From contig LSBP01000010.1 in NCBI GenBank assembly GCA_001577635.1, positions 62,001-126,000 of the forward strand: DNA of 64,000 nucleotides. The letters run 5' to 3'. Origin of the DNA: Halomonadaceae bacterium T82-2 (GTDB lineage Bacteria > Pseudomonadota > Gammaproteobacteria > Pseudomonadales > Halomonadaceae). The translations under genes were made by a program, and so were the position numbers. This document shows positions 37,715 to 46,975 of this stretch, piece by piece (positions within the stretch are counted from its first letter, which is position 1; each line of letters starts with the position of its first letter). The notes beneath the pieces are model-generated. The model saw nothing but the letters and a program-made list of their open reading frames with translations, did no database searches and was not told where the DNA came from.

Positions 37715-38908
37715 ATGAGTCAAGCCAACCGCGGGGTCGTCTATCAGGGCCCCGGTCATGTCGAGGTGCAGTCTCTCCCCTTTCCCGAGCTTGCCCTGGG
37801 TAATCGTCAGTGCCAGCACGGCGTGATCCTCAAGGTGCTCACCACCAACATCTGCGGCAGCGATCAGCACATGGTGCGGGGTCGCACCACGGCGCCACCG
37901 GGGCTGGTGCTGGGCCACGAGATCACCGGCGAGGTGGTCGAATGCGGTCGAGATGTCGAGTTCGTCAAGGTCGGCGATGTGGTTTCGGTCCCTTTCAACA
38001 TCGCCTGTGGCCGCTGCCGCAACTGCAAGGAAGGCAACACCCACATCTGTCTCAACGTCAACCCGGCGCGGCCGGGCGCCGCCTACGGCTATGTCGACAT
38101 GGGCGGCTGGGTCGGTGGCCAGACCGAGTACGTCATGGTGCCGTACGCCGACTTCAACCTGCTGCGCTTCCCCGACCGCGACCGGGCGATGGACAAGATC
38201 CGTGACCTGACGCTGCTGTCGGATATCTTTCCCACCGGCTATCACGGCTGCGTGACCGCGGGTGTGGGGCCGGGCAGCACGGTCTACATCGCCGGCGCCG
38301 GCCCGGTGGGGCTGGCCGCCGCCGCCTCGGCGCGTCTGCTGGGCGCCGCCTGCGTGATCGTCGGCGACATGAATCCGCAGCGGCTCGACCAGGCGCGCAG
38401 CTTCGGCTGCGAGACGCTCGATCTGCGTCAGGACACGCCGATGCCGGACATGCTGGAAGGGATCCTCGGCGAACGCGAGGTCGATTGTGCGGTGGATGCC
38501 GTGGGCTTCGAGGCGCGTTGCCACGGGCACAACCACAGTCACGAGCAGCCGGCCACCGTGCTCAATGCGATGATGGACGTGACCCGTGCCGGTGGGCAGG
38601 TGGGGATTCCGGGGCTGTATGTCACCGAAGATCCCGGTGCCGAGAGCCAGGACGCCCAGCACGGCAATCTGTCGATGCGCTTCGGGCTGGGCTGGGCCAA
38701 GGCGCATTCCTTCCATACGGGGCAGTGCCCGGTGATGCGCTACCATCGCCAGTTGATGCAGGCGATTCTCTTCGAGCGCATCGACATCGCCAAGGCCGTC
38801 AATGTTCAGGTCATTTCCCTGGACGAGGCGCCCCAGGGCTATGCCGACTTCGATGGCGGCGTGGCGAAGAAATTCGTCATCGACCCCCACGGCAGCCTGG
38901 CGGCATGA
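37715..38908 (+). CDS. fdhA: Glutathione-independent formaldehyde dehydrogenase
   Basis: This zinc-dependent alcohol dehydrogenase-family enzyme oxidises formaldehyde to formate with tightly bound NAD+. The 397-residue product has CGSDQHMVRGR (catalytic zinc Cys), GHEITGEVVE, the structural zinc cluster CGRCRNCKEGNTHIC, the cofactor motif GAGPVGLAAA and the FdhA-type insert HGHNHSHEQPATVLN. Length and insert fit Pseudomonas putida FdhA. It probably detoxifies formaldehyde from demethylation of osmolytes such as glycine betaine, though those genes are not here. AAAGGA precedes the ATG. Confidence 0.93.
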   Translation: MSQANRGVVYQGPGHVEVQSLPFPELALGNRQCQHGVILKVLTTNICGSDQHMVRGRTTAPPGLVLGHEITGEVVECGRDVEFVKVGDVVSVPFNIACGRCRNCKEGNTHICLNVNPARPGAAYGYVDMGGWVGGQTEYVMVPYADFNLLRFPDRDRAMDKIRDLTLLSDIFPTGYHGCVTAGVGPGSTVYIAGAGPVGLAAAASARLLGAACVIVGDMNPQRLDQARSFGCETLDLRQDTPMPDMLEGILGEREVDCAVDAVGFEARCHGHNHSHEQPATVLNAMMDVTRAGGQVGIPGLYVTEDPGAESQDAQHGNLSMRFGLGWAKAHSFHTGQCPVMRYHRQLMQAILFERIDIAKAVNVQVISLDEAPQGYADFDGGVAKKFVIDPHGSLAA

Positions 38909-38938
38909 TCGAGGGCCGGGGCGTCAAGGCGTCCCGGC

Positions 38939-39835
38939 TCACTGGGGGCTGGCGAAGGGGATCAGCCAGTGCCGGCACTGCGCCAGCAGGTGGTCGGTCA
39001 GTGCGTCCAGTACCTGGCCGCCGTGCCGCCAGTGGTGCCAGTAGAGCGGCACGTCGATATAGCAGCCGGGGTCCAGGTCCACCAGTGTGCCGCCCGCCAG
39101 TTCCCGGGTGACCTGTCGCTCGGGAATCAGTCCGTATCCCATACCCGCTTCGGCCAGCTGGATGAACCCTTCCGAGGAGGGGCACAGGTGGTGGGGGAAG
39201 GGTTCCCGAAAGCCCCGCATTTCCAGATAGCGGTGCTGCAACCGGTCGTCCGGACCGAAGACGATGGCGGGCGCCTCCCGCAGGGCTTCATGAGTCAGGC
39301 CGCGGGGGAAGTGGCGAGCGACATAGTTCGGGCTGGCCAGTGCCCGGTAGCGCATGTAGCCCAGCGGATGCTGGCGCGCTCCTTGAATCGGGCGCGGCGT
39401 GGCGCAGATACAGCCGGCGACTTCCCCATCCCTCATGCGCTTCAGGGCTACGTCCTGATCCTCCACCACCAGGTCGAGAAGTACGTCGTGCTGCCGGCAG
39501 AATGCGCCGGTGACCGGCGACCACCAGGTGGCCAGACTGTCGGCGTTGATCGCCAGACGCAGCCGTTGTTCCCGTTCGCCCAGGGCGGGAATCTGGTCGA
39601 GCAGGTCATGCTCGAGCAGGCGGACCTGCTGGACGTGATTGAGCAGCCGACGTCCCAGCGCCGTGGGGGCTAGCTTGGGCGTGCGAATCAGTACCGGTTG
39701 TCCCAGTCGGGCCTCGAGCAGCTTGATGCGCTGGGAAACGGCCGATTGGGTCAGGCCCAGATGCTTGGCGCCCCGCTCGAAGCCGGATTGGTCGATGACG
39801 GCGGCCAAGGCCTGGAGAAGTTTGTAGTCAAGCAT
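38939..39835 (-). CDS. argP: ArgP/IciA-family LysR regulator
   Basis: The 298-residue protein begins MLDYKLLQALAAVIDQSGFE and has the HTH LGLTQSAVSQRIKLLEARLG typical of ArgP. The effector domain contains NADSLATWWSPV, which is characteristic of ArgP/LysG. ArgP activates exporters of basic amino acids. It is divergent from an ArgO/LysE-type exporter, its classical partner. Confidence 0.92.
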   Translation of the reverse strand: MLDYKLLQALAAVIDQSGFERGAKHLGLTQSAVSQRIKLLEARLGQPVLIRTPKLAPTALGRRLLNHVQQVRLLEHDLLDQIPALGEREQRLRLAINADSLATWWSPVTGAFCRQHDVLLDLVVEDQDVALKRMRDGEVAGCICATPRPIQGARQHPLGYMRYRALASPNYVARHFPRGLTHEALREAPAIVFGPDDRLQHRYLEMRGFREPFPHHLCPSSEGFIQLAEAGMGYGLIPERQVTRELAGGTLVDLDPGCYIDVPLYWHHWRHGGQVLDALTDHLLAQCRHWLIPFASPQ

Positions 39836-39927
39836 CAGCCAGGTTAATCATCCATTCCTTGAATTAATTTCACTTATTGTAGCGTCAAACCTAACCTGTC
39901 GTCTTCCAGGGCCAGGGAGGCGACATC

Positions 39928-40518
39928 ATGTGGGCATCCGCCCTTCAAGGGCTGGCGACCGGCGCCGGGCTGATCGTGGCCATCGGTGCGCAGAACGCCT
40001 TCGTGCTGGCGCAGGGGCTGCGGGGTCGCTCACCGTGGCGTGTCGCCGCGATCTGTACCGCTTGCGACGCACTGCTGATCGGTCTGGGCGGGTTGGGTCT
40101 CGGGCCGTTGATCGCCTCGCAGTCGCTGCTGGTGACGGCGGCGCGCTGGGGCGGGGCCGTATTCCTGATCTGGCAGGCGCTTCAGGCGTGGCGGCGTGCC
40201 GTGGCCCCCGCCGGCCTGGCTGCCGCACCGGCGGCATCGACGCGCCGTGGCGTGACGGCGGAGACCCTGGCCGTCACCCTGCTCAATCCTCACGTCTATC
40301 TCGACACCGTGGTGATGCTGGGTGCCATCGGTGCCGTCCAGGCCAGCCCGACGGGCTTCTATGCTGGCGCCATGAGTGCGTCGGGGCTGTGGTTCTTCGG
40401 TCTGGTGACGGCGGCCGGCTGGCTGGCACCGCGGCTGGCGCACCCTGGCGTGTGGCGCGCCATCGATGCCGTGATAGGGGCCTTTCTGCTGGTGATGGCG
40501 GTGCAGCTGGTGACCTGA
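39928..40518 (+). CDS. argO: LysE/ArgO-family amino acid exporter
   Basis: The 196-residue membrane protein has about six hydrophobic segments and the LysE signature GLIVAIGAQNAFVLAQGLRG at 14-33, plus LLNPHVYLDTVVMLGA. It exports arginine or lysine. The 92-bp divergent gap to argP is AT-rich and should hold the ArgP site. GGGAGG precedes the ATG. Confidence 0.92.
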   Translation: MWASALQGLATGAGLIVAIGAQNAFVLAQGLRGRSPWRVAAICTACDALLIGLGGLGLGPLIASQSLLVTAARWGGAVFLIWQALQAWRRAVAPAGLAAAPAASTRRGVTAETLAVTLLNPHVYLDTVVMLGAIGAVQASPTGFYAGAMSASGLWFFGLVTAAGWLAPRLAHPGVWRAIDAVIGAFLLVMAVQLVT

Positions 40519-40755
40519 GTGTCAATTTTTCGTTACGCCTTGTCAGGGTTTCCGTCCGCTTTCGGGAGCCGCTGACGTGGGCCGGTAGGGCTGTCAGCTT
40601 TTCTTGACGAGCCAGGTGGTCATGGGGGAGCCGCGGGGCCCGTGGTGGCGCCAAATCGCCATTCTCGACGACGGGGCAGAGGCCTAGGCTTGGGGCCATT
40701 CGCCGTCCGTCGACGGCGCCGCTCCCCAGCCACGACGTCAACAAGGAGAAGGCTC

Positions 40756-41856
40756 ATGACCGCACCGGCCAGCATTTCCCCCCGTGAAACCCAGGGCAAC
40801 CCGATCGGCACCGATGGTTTTGCATTCGTCGAGTTTACTGCGCCGAGTGCCGAGGAGCGCGAGGGCCTGCGTCAATTGTTTCGCCAGCTCGGCTTTACCG
40901 AAACCCGCCAGCACCGTTCCAAGCAGGTGACCCTGTTCCAGCAGGAGGGCATCAACTTCGTGCTCAACGCCGAGCCGAACAGCCATGCTTCCGCCTTTGC
41001 CGAAGCGCATGGCCCCAGCGCCTGCGCCATGGCCTGGAAGGTGGCGGATGCCCGCCAGGCCTTCGAGCACGCCGTGGCGAAGGGTGCCGAGCCGGTGGAT
41101 AATCCGGTCGGTCCCGGGGAAGCCGGTATTCCGGCCGTCAAGGGAATCGGCGGCTCGCTGCTTTATTTCGTCGACGACAAGCGGGATGCCGAGGGGCGCA
41201 GCATCTACGAGATCGACTTCGAACCCATTGCCGGCGCCGAGAAGAACGCCCGCAGCGTGGGCCTGAAGATGCTCGACCATCTGACCCACAACGTCGATCG
41301 TGGCCAGATGGACGTCTGGGCCAACTTCTACACGGCCATTGCCAACTTCCGCGAGATTCGCTACTTCGACATCGAAGGCAAGATGACCGGCTTGCACTCG
41401 CGCGCCATGACCGCACCCTGCGGCAAGATGCACATTCCCATCAACGAGTCCGCCGATGACAACTCGCAGATCGCTGAATTCCTGCGCGAGTACAACGGGG
41501 AAGGCATCCAGCATCTGGCCCTGGCGACCGATGACATCTACGCCACGGTCAAGGCGCTGCGCGACAACGGCATTCGCTTCATGACCACGCCGGCGACCTA
41601 CTACGAGAAGGTCGACCAGCGCGTGCCCAACCACGATGAGAATCTGGAGGATTTGAAGGCGCTCAACCTGCTGATCGATGGTGCGCCGGAAGAGGGGATC
41701 CTGCTGCAGATCTTCACCGATACCGTCATTGGTCCGATCTTCTTCGAGATCATTCAGCGCAAGGGCAACAAGGGCTTCGGCGAGGGCAACTTCAAGGCGC
41801 TCTTCGAGTCCATCGAGGAAGACCAAATCCGCCGCGGCGTACTCAAGGCCGATTAA
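40756..41856 (+). CDS. hpd: 4-hydroxyphenylpyruvate dioxygenase
   Basis: This iron enzyme converts 4-hydroxyphenylpyruvate to homogentisate in tyrosine catabolism. The 366-residue product has two vicinal-oxygen-chelate domains; the iron ligands are visible in MLDHLTHNV (His), GIQHLALATDD (His) and FFEIIQRKG (Glu). C-terminal GFGEGNFKALFESIE is the family lid helix. AAGGAG lies upstream of ATG 40756. Homogentisate dioxygenase and the rest of the pathway are not in the window. Confidence 0.96.
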   Translation: MTAPASISPRETQGNPIGTDGFAFVEFTAPSAEEREGLRQLFRQLGFTETRQHRSKQVTLFQQEGINFVLNAEPNSHASAFAEAHGPSACAMAWKVADARQAFEHAVAKGAEPVDNPVGPGEAGIPAVKGIGGSLLYFVDDKRDAEGRSIYEIDFEPIAGAEKNARSVGLKMLDHLTHNVDRGQMDVWANFYTAIANFREIRYFDIEGKMTGLHSRAMTAPCGKMHIPINESADDNSQIAEFLREYNGEGIQHLALATDDIYATVKALRDNGIRFMTTPATYYEKVDQRVPNHDENLEDLKALNLLIDGAPEEGILLQIFTDTVIGPIFFEIIQRKGNKGFGEGNFKALFESIEEDQIRRGVLKAD

Positions 41857-41913
41857 ACACCGCTGTCACCGACGAGCGAGGGTCGGCGCCTTCGGAAGGC
41901 CGGCCCGATAGCA

Positions 41914-41947
41914 TTGCCCCGGCAGGATGTCGGGGCAAATTCTTTCC
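41914..41947 (+). terminator. Terminator of hpd
   Basis: TTGCCCCG (41914-41921) and CGGGGCAA (41931-41938) form an 8-bp stem followed by ATTCTTTCC. Confidence 0.7.
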
Positions 41948-41975
41948 GTCACGAGATGCCCGGGGACGATCAGGG

Positions 41976-42179
41976 TCACAGGCCGTATTCGCCGGGATCT
42001 TCACCCTGCTCGCGCAGAAAGGCAGCAATCAGATCCTCCTCGCCGTCGTGATCCGAGCCATGACGGTAGGCGAATTCGATCAACTGTTCCTCCTCGAAGC
42101 CGTCGTACCAGGCCATGTCCTTGTAATCGCTGGCGGCGTACCAGTCACTGGCTGCTTCGTAACTGTCGAACAGCGGCAT
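41976..42179 (-). CDS. Small acidic protein, function unknown
   Basis: The 67-residue protein is rich in Asp, Glu, Trp and Tyr (DWYAASDYKDMAWYDGF) with an acidic helical tail. A strong ribosome binding site (GAGGAGGAAAGG) before the ATG supports that it is translated. I do not recognise the family. It is downstream of, and on the same strand as, nothing obvious; the XRE gene lies on the same strand 73 bp upstream. Confidence 0.68.
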   Translation of the reverse strand: MPLFDSYEAASDWYAASDYKDMAWYDGFEEEQLIEFAYRHGSDHDGEEDLIAAFLREQGEDPGEYGL

Positions 42180-42252
42180 GAGCCTTTCCTCCTCGATAGC
42201 CTGCTGTCAACGTAGCCACCACGACACCGGGCCGCAAGGCGACCCTGGGCGG

Positions 42253-42852
42253 TCAGGTGCCGAGCAATTGCCAGCGGGCCTGGATACGGCCCCGTAGCCG
42301 GAAGGGAAGAGCATCGAGCGGGGCGGTTTCGAGTGCATCGTGCTCCCCGCCGATCTGCAGATCACCGTCGGGCAGGCGCTCGAGGCGGCGGATGGCCAGT
42401 CGATCCGGATAGGTCACCAGGTACAGGTCATCCTCCTGAAAGGCATTGACCGGACGGACGGCTGCCAGGTCGCCGCTGTCGAGGAAGTCGAAACGTTCGC
42501 CCGGTCCCGGGGTGACCAGATAGCAGTTCTTGTCGACGCGGGCCAGGGGCAGATCCCCCAGCAGCGATACCAGCGAGGTGTCACGGCGCTCCCACGGGAC
42601 CGGTTCGCGAGCAATGAGTTGCAGAATGCCGGTGACCGCGGGGGGAGCCGGGGTGTCCTCGAGGAGATCTCCCAGCGTGCAGTCAAGGGCGTCGGCCAGG
42701 GCCAGCAGGCGCTCGTGGCCGATTTGTCGGATGGTGCCCGACTCCCAGTAGGAAATGGTCACATCAGAAACACCGACTCGCCGGGCGAGGGCGGCCTTGC
42801 TCAGGTTTGCCTTCAGTCTCAGCGCTTTTATTCGGGAACCCAACGCATCCAT
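42253..42852 (-). CDS. XRE-family regulator with C-terminal S24-like domain
   Basis: The 199-residue protein has an N-terminal HTH_3 domain (about 5-62; SKAALARRVGVSDVTISYWESGTIRQIG) and a C-terminal part of about 120 residues that looks like a LexA/cI-type S24 fold (VDKNCYLVTPGPGERFDFLDSGDLAAVRP, EDDLYLVTY, LQIGGEHD). A clear Ser-Met cleavage-active motif is not seen, so autoproteolysis is doubtful. No phage genes flank it. Start ATG 42852 is preferred over 42861. Confidence 0.8.
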   Translation of the reverse strand: MDALGSRIKALRLKANLSKAALARRVGVSDVTISYWESGTIRQIGHERLLALADALDCTLGDLLEDTPAPPAVTGILQLIAREPVPWERRDTSLVSLLGDLPLARVDKNCYLVTPGPGERFDFLDSGDLAAVRPVNAFQEDDLYLVTYPDRLAIRRLERLPDGDLQIGGEHDALETAPLDALPFRLRGRIQARWQLLGT

Positions 42853-43427
42853 CGATTGCATCTCGCCGTAACGTGAACGCCTAGCATAGCCAGTCGCCAC
42901 CGAAGTATGTTTCGGGTTGATAAAGCTCACTTTGTTGAGGAATTACCGGATGCTGCGGGCGATAACTTCCGTAAAAAAGTGTGATTTTACGTCATCCATT
43001 TATGCGGGAATTCGGTGCCAGGTGTGCGGCGAGGGGCCCGTATTCAGGCAAACTGAAAGAGGGCGTCGGCGTGACTTGGGCGAACGTTACCGGATGGGCC
43101 ATGTCGCTGGACAACGATGACTCCGTTATACCCCTGCCACCGGCGGGGTGGGTAGTGTGGGTAAATGGCGACACTTGCAACCGGGAGGGGCGCACAAAGA
43201 AAAATGCGCCGAGTGCTCGGTCGAGCAGACTCTGGCGCACAAGAGATGATGCACTGAAGGCTCCGTCGACGCCGCGGCGGGCGAGGACAGTGCTTCAACG
43301 GGGATGCCGTCGAAGTGCTGGCAGTATAGGCAGTCGTACTTTGCGGAATAAGTGGGTACAATTGAAATCCAGTGTTTCTATTATGGAAACAAAGTCATCT
43401 CATTGCGCGACCGCGAGGTACTGTTCC
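42853..43427. other. 575-bp intergenic region with an inverted repeat
   Basis: No convincing gene is seen between the divergent XRE and LysR genes, although one frame is open through to the LysR gene. Locally AT-richer sequence near 42905-43000 includes the inverted repeat CGTAAAA-N8-TTTTACG (42970-42991), a possible operator. The remainder shows no clear RNA gene. Confidence 0.45.
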
Positions 43428-44324
43428 TTGGCCACGCTGGATGCACTCAAGGTCTTTGTCGAAGTCGTGCGCGCCGGCAGCTTCACCGCCGCGGCGCGCC
43501 GGCTGGGGATTTCCAAGTCGCTCGCTTCCAAGCGTATTGCCGCGCTGGAGGAGGAGCTGGGCGTCAGCCTGTTGAACCGATCCACTCGTTCGCTGCACCT
43601 GACCGAGGCGGGGCAGATCTATTACGAGCACGGGCTGCGGATTCGCGAGGAGCTGGCGGCTGCCGAGGCGCAGGTGCAGTCGGTGACGGCGCGGCCCCGC
43701 GGCCAGCTCAAGGTCAGCGCGCAGGTGAGCTTCGGCTTCATGTATCTGGCCCCGCCGACCACCGCCTTCATGCGTCGCTATCCGGATGTGGCGGTAGAGA
43801 TCCTGCTCGAGGACCAGCGTTTCGAGCCGATCGACGATTCCGTGGACCTGGCGATCCGCATGGGCCCCTTGCCGGCGTCGAGTCTGGTGTCGCGCCCGCT
43901 CTGCAAGGTGGTCTACGGTCTTTATGCGGCGCCCGACTATCTGGCCCGGGCGGAGCGTCCGCAGCATCCCCGGGACATCGAGTCCCACGACAGCGTCTTT
44001 TACGGCAACTACGACCTGGGCGCCCACTGGCGCTTTTCGCTCAACGGTCAGCCGCTGGACATCGAGCCCAGCTCTCGACTGGTGATCAATAACCTGCTGG
44101 GCGTGGTCGAGGCGGCCAAGGCGGGCTTCGGGCTGGCCTACCTGCCGACCTTCGCCGCCCAGTCCGCCGTGGCCGAGGGGGAACTGGTGCCGCTGCTGCA
44201 GCCCTACTGGAATGAGCACGGCAGCATGCTGGTGCTGTTCCGCTCCCGCAAGTACCTGCCGGACAAGACACGTGCCTACCTGGATTTCATTACCGACTGG
44301 TTCCGCGAGCGTCTGGTCCTGTAG
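43428..44324 (+). CDS. LysR-family transcriptional regulator
   Basis: The 298-residue protein begins (TTG)ATLDALKVFVEVVRAGSF and has HTH ARRLGISKSLASKRIAALEEELGVSLLNRSTRSLHLTEAG. The effector domain matches the AaeR/DsdC-like CrgA group of LysR (SVDLAIRMGPLPASSLVSRPLC). Start TTG 43428 is proposed because GCGAGG lies just upstream and it gives standard LysR length; ATG 43383 is in frame but lacks a ribosome binding site. The 4-bp-spaced convergent SDR is not an obvious target. Confidence 0.85.
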   Translation: MATLDALKVFVEVVRAGSFTAAARRLGISKSLASKRIAALEEELGVSLLNRSTRSLHLTEAGQIYYEHGLRIREELAAAEAQVQSVTARPRGQLKVSAQVSFGFMYLAPPTTAFMRRYPDVAVEILLEDQRFEPIDDSVDLAIRMGPLPASSLVSRPLCKVVYGLYAAPDYLARAERPQHPRDIESHDSVFYGNYDLGAHWRFSLNGQPLDIEPSSRLVINNLLGVVEAAKAGFGLAYLPTFAAQSAVAEGELVPLLQPYWNEHGSMLVLFRSRKYLPDKTRAYLDFITDWFRERLVL

Positions 44325-44328
44325 TCGT

Positions 44329-45069
44329 CTACCAGGCGATGGGCTCGCCGGCCCAGTCCCAGAAGGTGCCGGTCTCCTCCGGGCGACGTGCGTTCATGAC
44401 GGCGAACAGGCGCTCGGCGACGAAGGCGGGCGTGAACAGCTTGCCCTCGGGCACGCGGGACTGGAAGGGGCGCGACAGTGCGGTGTCGGTCGTGCCAGGG
44501 TGAAGGCAGAGCACGATGGAGCGCCGGTTGTAACGGGCCAGCTCGATGGCGGCGGTACGCATCAGCATGTTGTGGGCGGCCTTGCTGGCCCGGTAGCCGT
44601 ACCAGCCGCCGAGCCGGTTGTCGTCGATCGACCCGACCCGTGCCGACAGGCTGGCAATAATCACCGGATGGCGCCCCTTGAGTGACGCATGCAGTGCCTG
44701 GATCAGCAGGGCCGGCGTTGTGGCGTTCACCTGGAACAGGTGCGCCAGCGTGTCGGCGTCCAGCTCCTCGAGGCGCTTTTCCGGCCGCAGGCCCCGGGGG
44801 GTGTCGTGCAGCAGGCCGATGGCGTTGAACAGCAGGTGTACCGGGGCGCCGTCCAGGCGAGCGGTGAGCGCTTTGCGGCCCGCCTGGCTGGAAAGATCCG
44901 CTGTCAGGCTCTCCAGACGGGGATCCGGGTGCTCGATGGGGCGACGAGACACGGCCAGCACTCGGCCCGGGCGATCGCTGGCCAGCAGGTGGTCCAGCAC
45001 GGCGCGACCGATACCGCCGCCGGCACCGGTTACCACGGCGGTAAAGTCACTCGGCAAGGCTTCCAGCAT
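44329..45069 (-). CDS. Short-chain dehydrogenase/reductase (CsgA-like)
   Basis: The 246-residue protein has the Rossmann motif VVTGAGGGIGRAVLDHLL, the NAG-equivalent NAIGLLH, catalytic Ser in IIASLSARVGS, and YGYRASKAAHNM with the catalytic Tyr/Lys. C-terminal HPGTTDTALSRPFQ is typical of the C-factor/CsgA-like group with unknown substrate. AGGAG lies 6 bp before ATG 45069. Confidence 0.9.
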   Translation of the reverse strand: MLEALPSDFTAVVTGAGGGIGRAVLDHLLASDRPGRVLAVSRRPIEHPDPRLESLTADLSSQAGRKALTARLDGAPVHLLFNAIGLLHDTPRGLRPEKRLEELDADTLAHLFQVNATTPALLIQALHASLKGRHPVIIASLSARVGSIDDNRLGGWYGYRASKAAHNMLMRTAAIELARYNRRSIVLCLHPGTTDTALSRPFQSRVPEGKLFTPAFVAERLFAVMNARRPEETGTFWDWAGEPIAW

Positions 45070-45142
45070 GAGCGTCTCCTGAGCAAGGGGAGGGAACGAG
45101 CGGGAGCATCGGCTATCGGCTGATGATGGCGCCTCGGGTGCG

Positions 45143-45148
45143 TATAAT
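45143..45148 (+). promoter_or_regulatory. Candidate -10 of the gltX promoter
   Basis: A consensus TATAAT stands 33 bp before the gltX ATG, preceded by GGTGCG; no good -35 is seen at the standard distance. Confidence 0.45.
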
Positions 45149-45181
45149 GCCGCCCATCCTGCAAGCCAATGGACGCACGTC

Positions 45182-46663
45182 ATGACTACTGTTCGTACCC
45201 GTATCGCGCCGTCACCGACCGGTGACCCGCATGTGGGCACCGCCTACATCGCGCTGTTCAATCTCTGTTTCGCTCGCCAGCACGGCGGTCAGTTCATTCT
45301 GCGCATCGAGGATACCGATCGCCAGCGCTCCACGGCTGAATCCGAACAGATGATCCTCGATTCCCTGCGCTGGCTGGGGCTCGACTGGGATGAAGGACCG
45401 GACGTGGGCGGGCCGCACGGTCCCTATCGTCAGAGCGAGCGCGGTGACATTTACGCCGAGTATGCCCGTCAGCTGATCGAGGCCGGGCATGCCTTCCGCT
45501 GTTACCGCACCAGCGAAGAGCTCGATGAGCTGCGTGAGACGCGCAAGGCTGAAGGGCTCCATCTCGCGCTCAAGCCGGGGGATCTGGCCCTGTCCGAGGC
45601 CGAGCAGCAGCGGCGCGAGGCGGAAGGTTGGCCCTACGTGGTGCGCATGAAGGTGCCGGCGGAAGGTACCTGTGTCGTCAACGACATGCTGCGCGGCGAG
45701 ATCGAGGTGGACTGGGCCCAGGTCGATGCCCAGATTCTGCTCAAGTCCGACGGCATGCCGACCTATCACCTGGCCAATGTGGTCGACGACCACCTGATGG
45801 GCATCACGCATGTGCTGCGTGGCGAGGAATGGATCAATTCGGCCCCCAAGCACAAGCTGCTCTACGAGTACTTCGGCTGGGAGATGCCGGTGCTGTGTCA
45901 CATGCCGTTGCTGCGCAACCCCGACAAGTCGAAGCTCTCCAAGCGCAAGAACCCCACCTCGATCAACTACTATCGGCGAATGGGGTTCCTGCCGCAGGCG
46001 GTGACCAACTACCTCGGCCGCATGGGCTGGTCGATGCCGGACGATCGCGAGAAGTTCACCCTCGACGAGATGATGGCGCACTTCGATATCCAGCGCGTGT
46101 CGCTGGGTGGTCCGGTCTTCGACCTGCAGAAGCTGACCTGGCTCAACGGGGTCTATATCCGCGAGGATCTCGACGACGCGGCGCTGCTGGAGGCGCTGCG
46201 CGAGTGGGCCTTCAACGAGCCGTATGTCGGTCAGATCCTGCCGCAGGTACGCCCGCGTATCGAGACGCTGTCCGATGTGGCGCCGCTGGCCGGGCATTTC
46301 TTTGCCGGGGTGGTGCACCTCGACGAGCAGAGCTTTGCCGACGTCAAGCTCGAACGTGAAACCCTGCTCAAGCTGCTGCAGTTCCTGGTCTGGCGTCTGG
46401 AAGGGGTGACCCGCTGGGAAAAGGAAAGCCTGCTGGCCGAGGTCAAGTCGCTCAGTGCCGCCTTCGACCTGAAGATGAAGGCCTTCCTGGCGCCGGTGTT
46501 CATCGCCATTACCGGTTCGGCGACCTCGACCTCGGTAATGGACGCCATGGCGATTCTCGGCTCCGACATGACCCGGGCACGTCTGCGCCATGCCATCACC
46601 GTGCTGGGCGGTGTGTCCAAGAAGCAGGCCAAGCGCTTCGAGAAGGAGTATCGGGACCTGTAG
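45182..46663 (+). CDS. gltX: Glutamyl-tRNA synthetase
   Basis: This class I synthetase charges tRNA-Glu. The 493-residue product has the HIGH-equivalent [13 protein letters not shown] at the N-terminus, [13 protein letters not shown], and [10 protein letters not shown] as the KMSKS equivalent. The C-terminal anticodon-binding domain spans about 330-493. Its substrate tRNA-Glu is encoded only 240 bp downstream. Confidence 0.97.
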   Translation: MTTVRTRIAPSPTGDPHVGTAYIALFNLCFARQHGGQFILRIEDTDRQRSTAESEQMILDSLRWLGLDWDEGPDVGGPHGPYRQSERGDIYAEYARQLIEAGHAFRCYRTSEELDELRETRKAEGLHLALKPGDLALSEAEQQRREAEGWPYVVRMKVPAEGTCVVNDMLRGEIEVDWAQVDAQILLKSDGMPTYHLANVVDDHLMGITHVLRGEEWINSAPKHKLLYEYFGWEMPVLCHMPLLRNPDKSKLSKRKNPTSINYYRRMGFLPQAVTNYLGRMGWSMPDDREKFTLDEMMAHFDIQRVSLGGPVFDLQKLTWLNGVYIREDLDDAALLEALREWAFNEPYVGQILPQVRPRIETLSDVAPLAGHFFAGVVHLDEQSFADVKLERETLLKLLQFLVWRLEGVTRWEKESLLAEVKSLSAAFDLKMKAFLAPVFIAITGSATSTSVMDAMAILGSDMTRARLRHAITVLGGVSKKQAKRFEKEYRDL

Positions 46664-46680
46664 TCGGATGCGGATCCCCG

Positions 46681-46710
46681 AGGCAGGGGCGCAGACCCCT
46701 GCCTTGTTTT
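46681..46710 (+). terminator. Terminator of gltX
   Basis: AGGCAGGGG and CCCCTGCCT form a 9-bp stem with a 6-nt loop, followed by TGTTTT. Confidence 0.88.
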
Positions 46711-46727
46711 CCCGGTGAAATTCGTTG

Positions 46728-46756
46728 TTGACCAAGGCCGCGAGAATCCGTAATAT
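46728..46756 (+). promoter_or_regulatory. Promoter of the tRNA-Ala/tRNA-Glu unit
   Basis: TTGACC (46728-46733), 17-bp spacer, TAATAT (46751-46756), followed by GC-rich sequence before the first tRNA at 46787. Confidence 0.8.
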
Positions 46757-46786
46757 ACGCCTCGTTCTCACGGGCAACGCCGATAC

Positions 46787-46862
46787 GGGGCCTTAGCTCA
46801 GCTGGGAGAGCGCGACACTGGCAGTGTCGAGGTCACCGGTTCGATCCCGGTAGGCTCCACCA
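46787..46862 (+). tRNA. tRNA-Ala (anticodon GGC)
   Basis: The 76-nt gene folds as a cloverleaf: acceptor GGGGCCT/AGGCTCC, D-arm AGCTCAGCTGGGAGAGC, anticodon stem CGACA/TGTCG with loop CTGGCAG, T-arm CCGGTTCGATCCCGG. The CCA end is encoded. Confidence 0.97.
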
Positions 46863-46899
46863 AGTTGCACGTTGTGAACCTGCTTGAAGGCATCTCCGC

Positions 46900-46975
46900 G
46901 TCCCATTCGTCTAGTGGTCCAGGACACCGCCCTTTCACGGCGGTAACAGGGGTTCGAACCCCCTATGGGACGCCA
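46900..46975 (+). tRNA. tRNA-Glu (anticodon UUC)
   Basis: The 76-nt gene has acceptor GTCCCAT/ATGGGAC, anticodon stem CCGCC/GGCGG with loop CTTTCAC, T-arm GGGGTTCGAACCCCC and an encoded CCA. It is 37 bp after tRNA-Ala and is probably cotranscribed. Confidence 0.97.

Noticed and set aside
42981-43427. N-terminal extension of the LysR gene or a separate gene in the long gap
   Set aside because: The translation lacks any recognisable pattern and no ribosome binding site supports it; LysR homology begins at about 43428.
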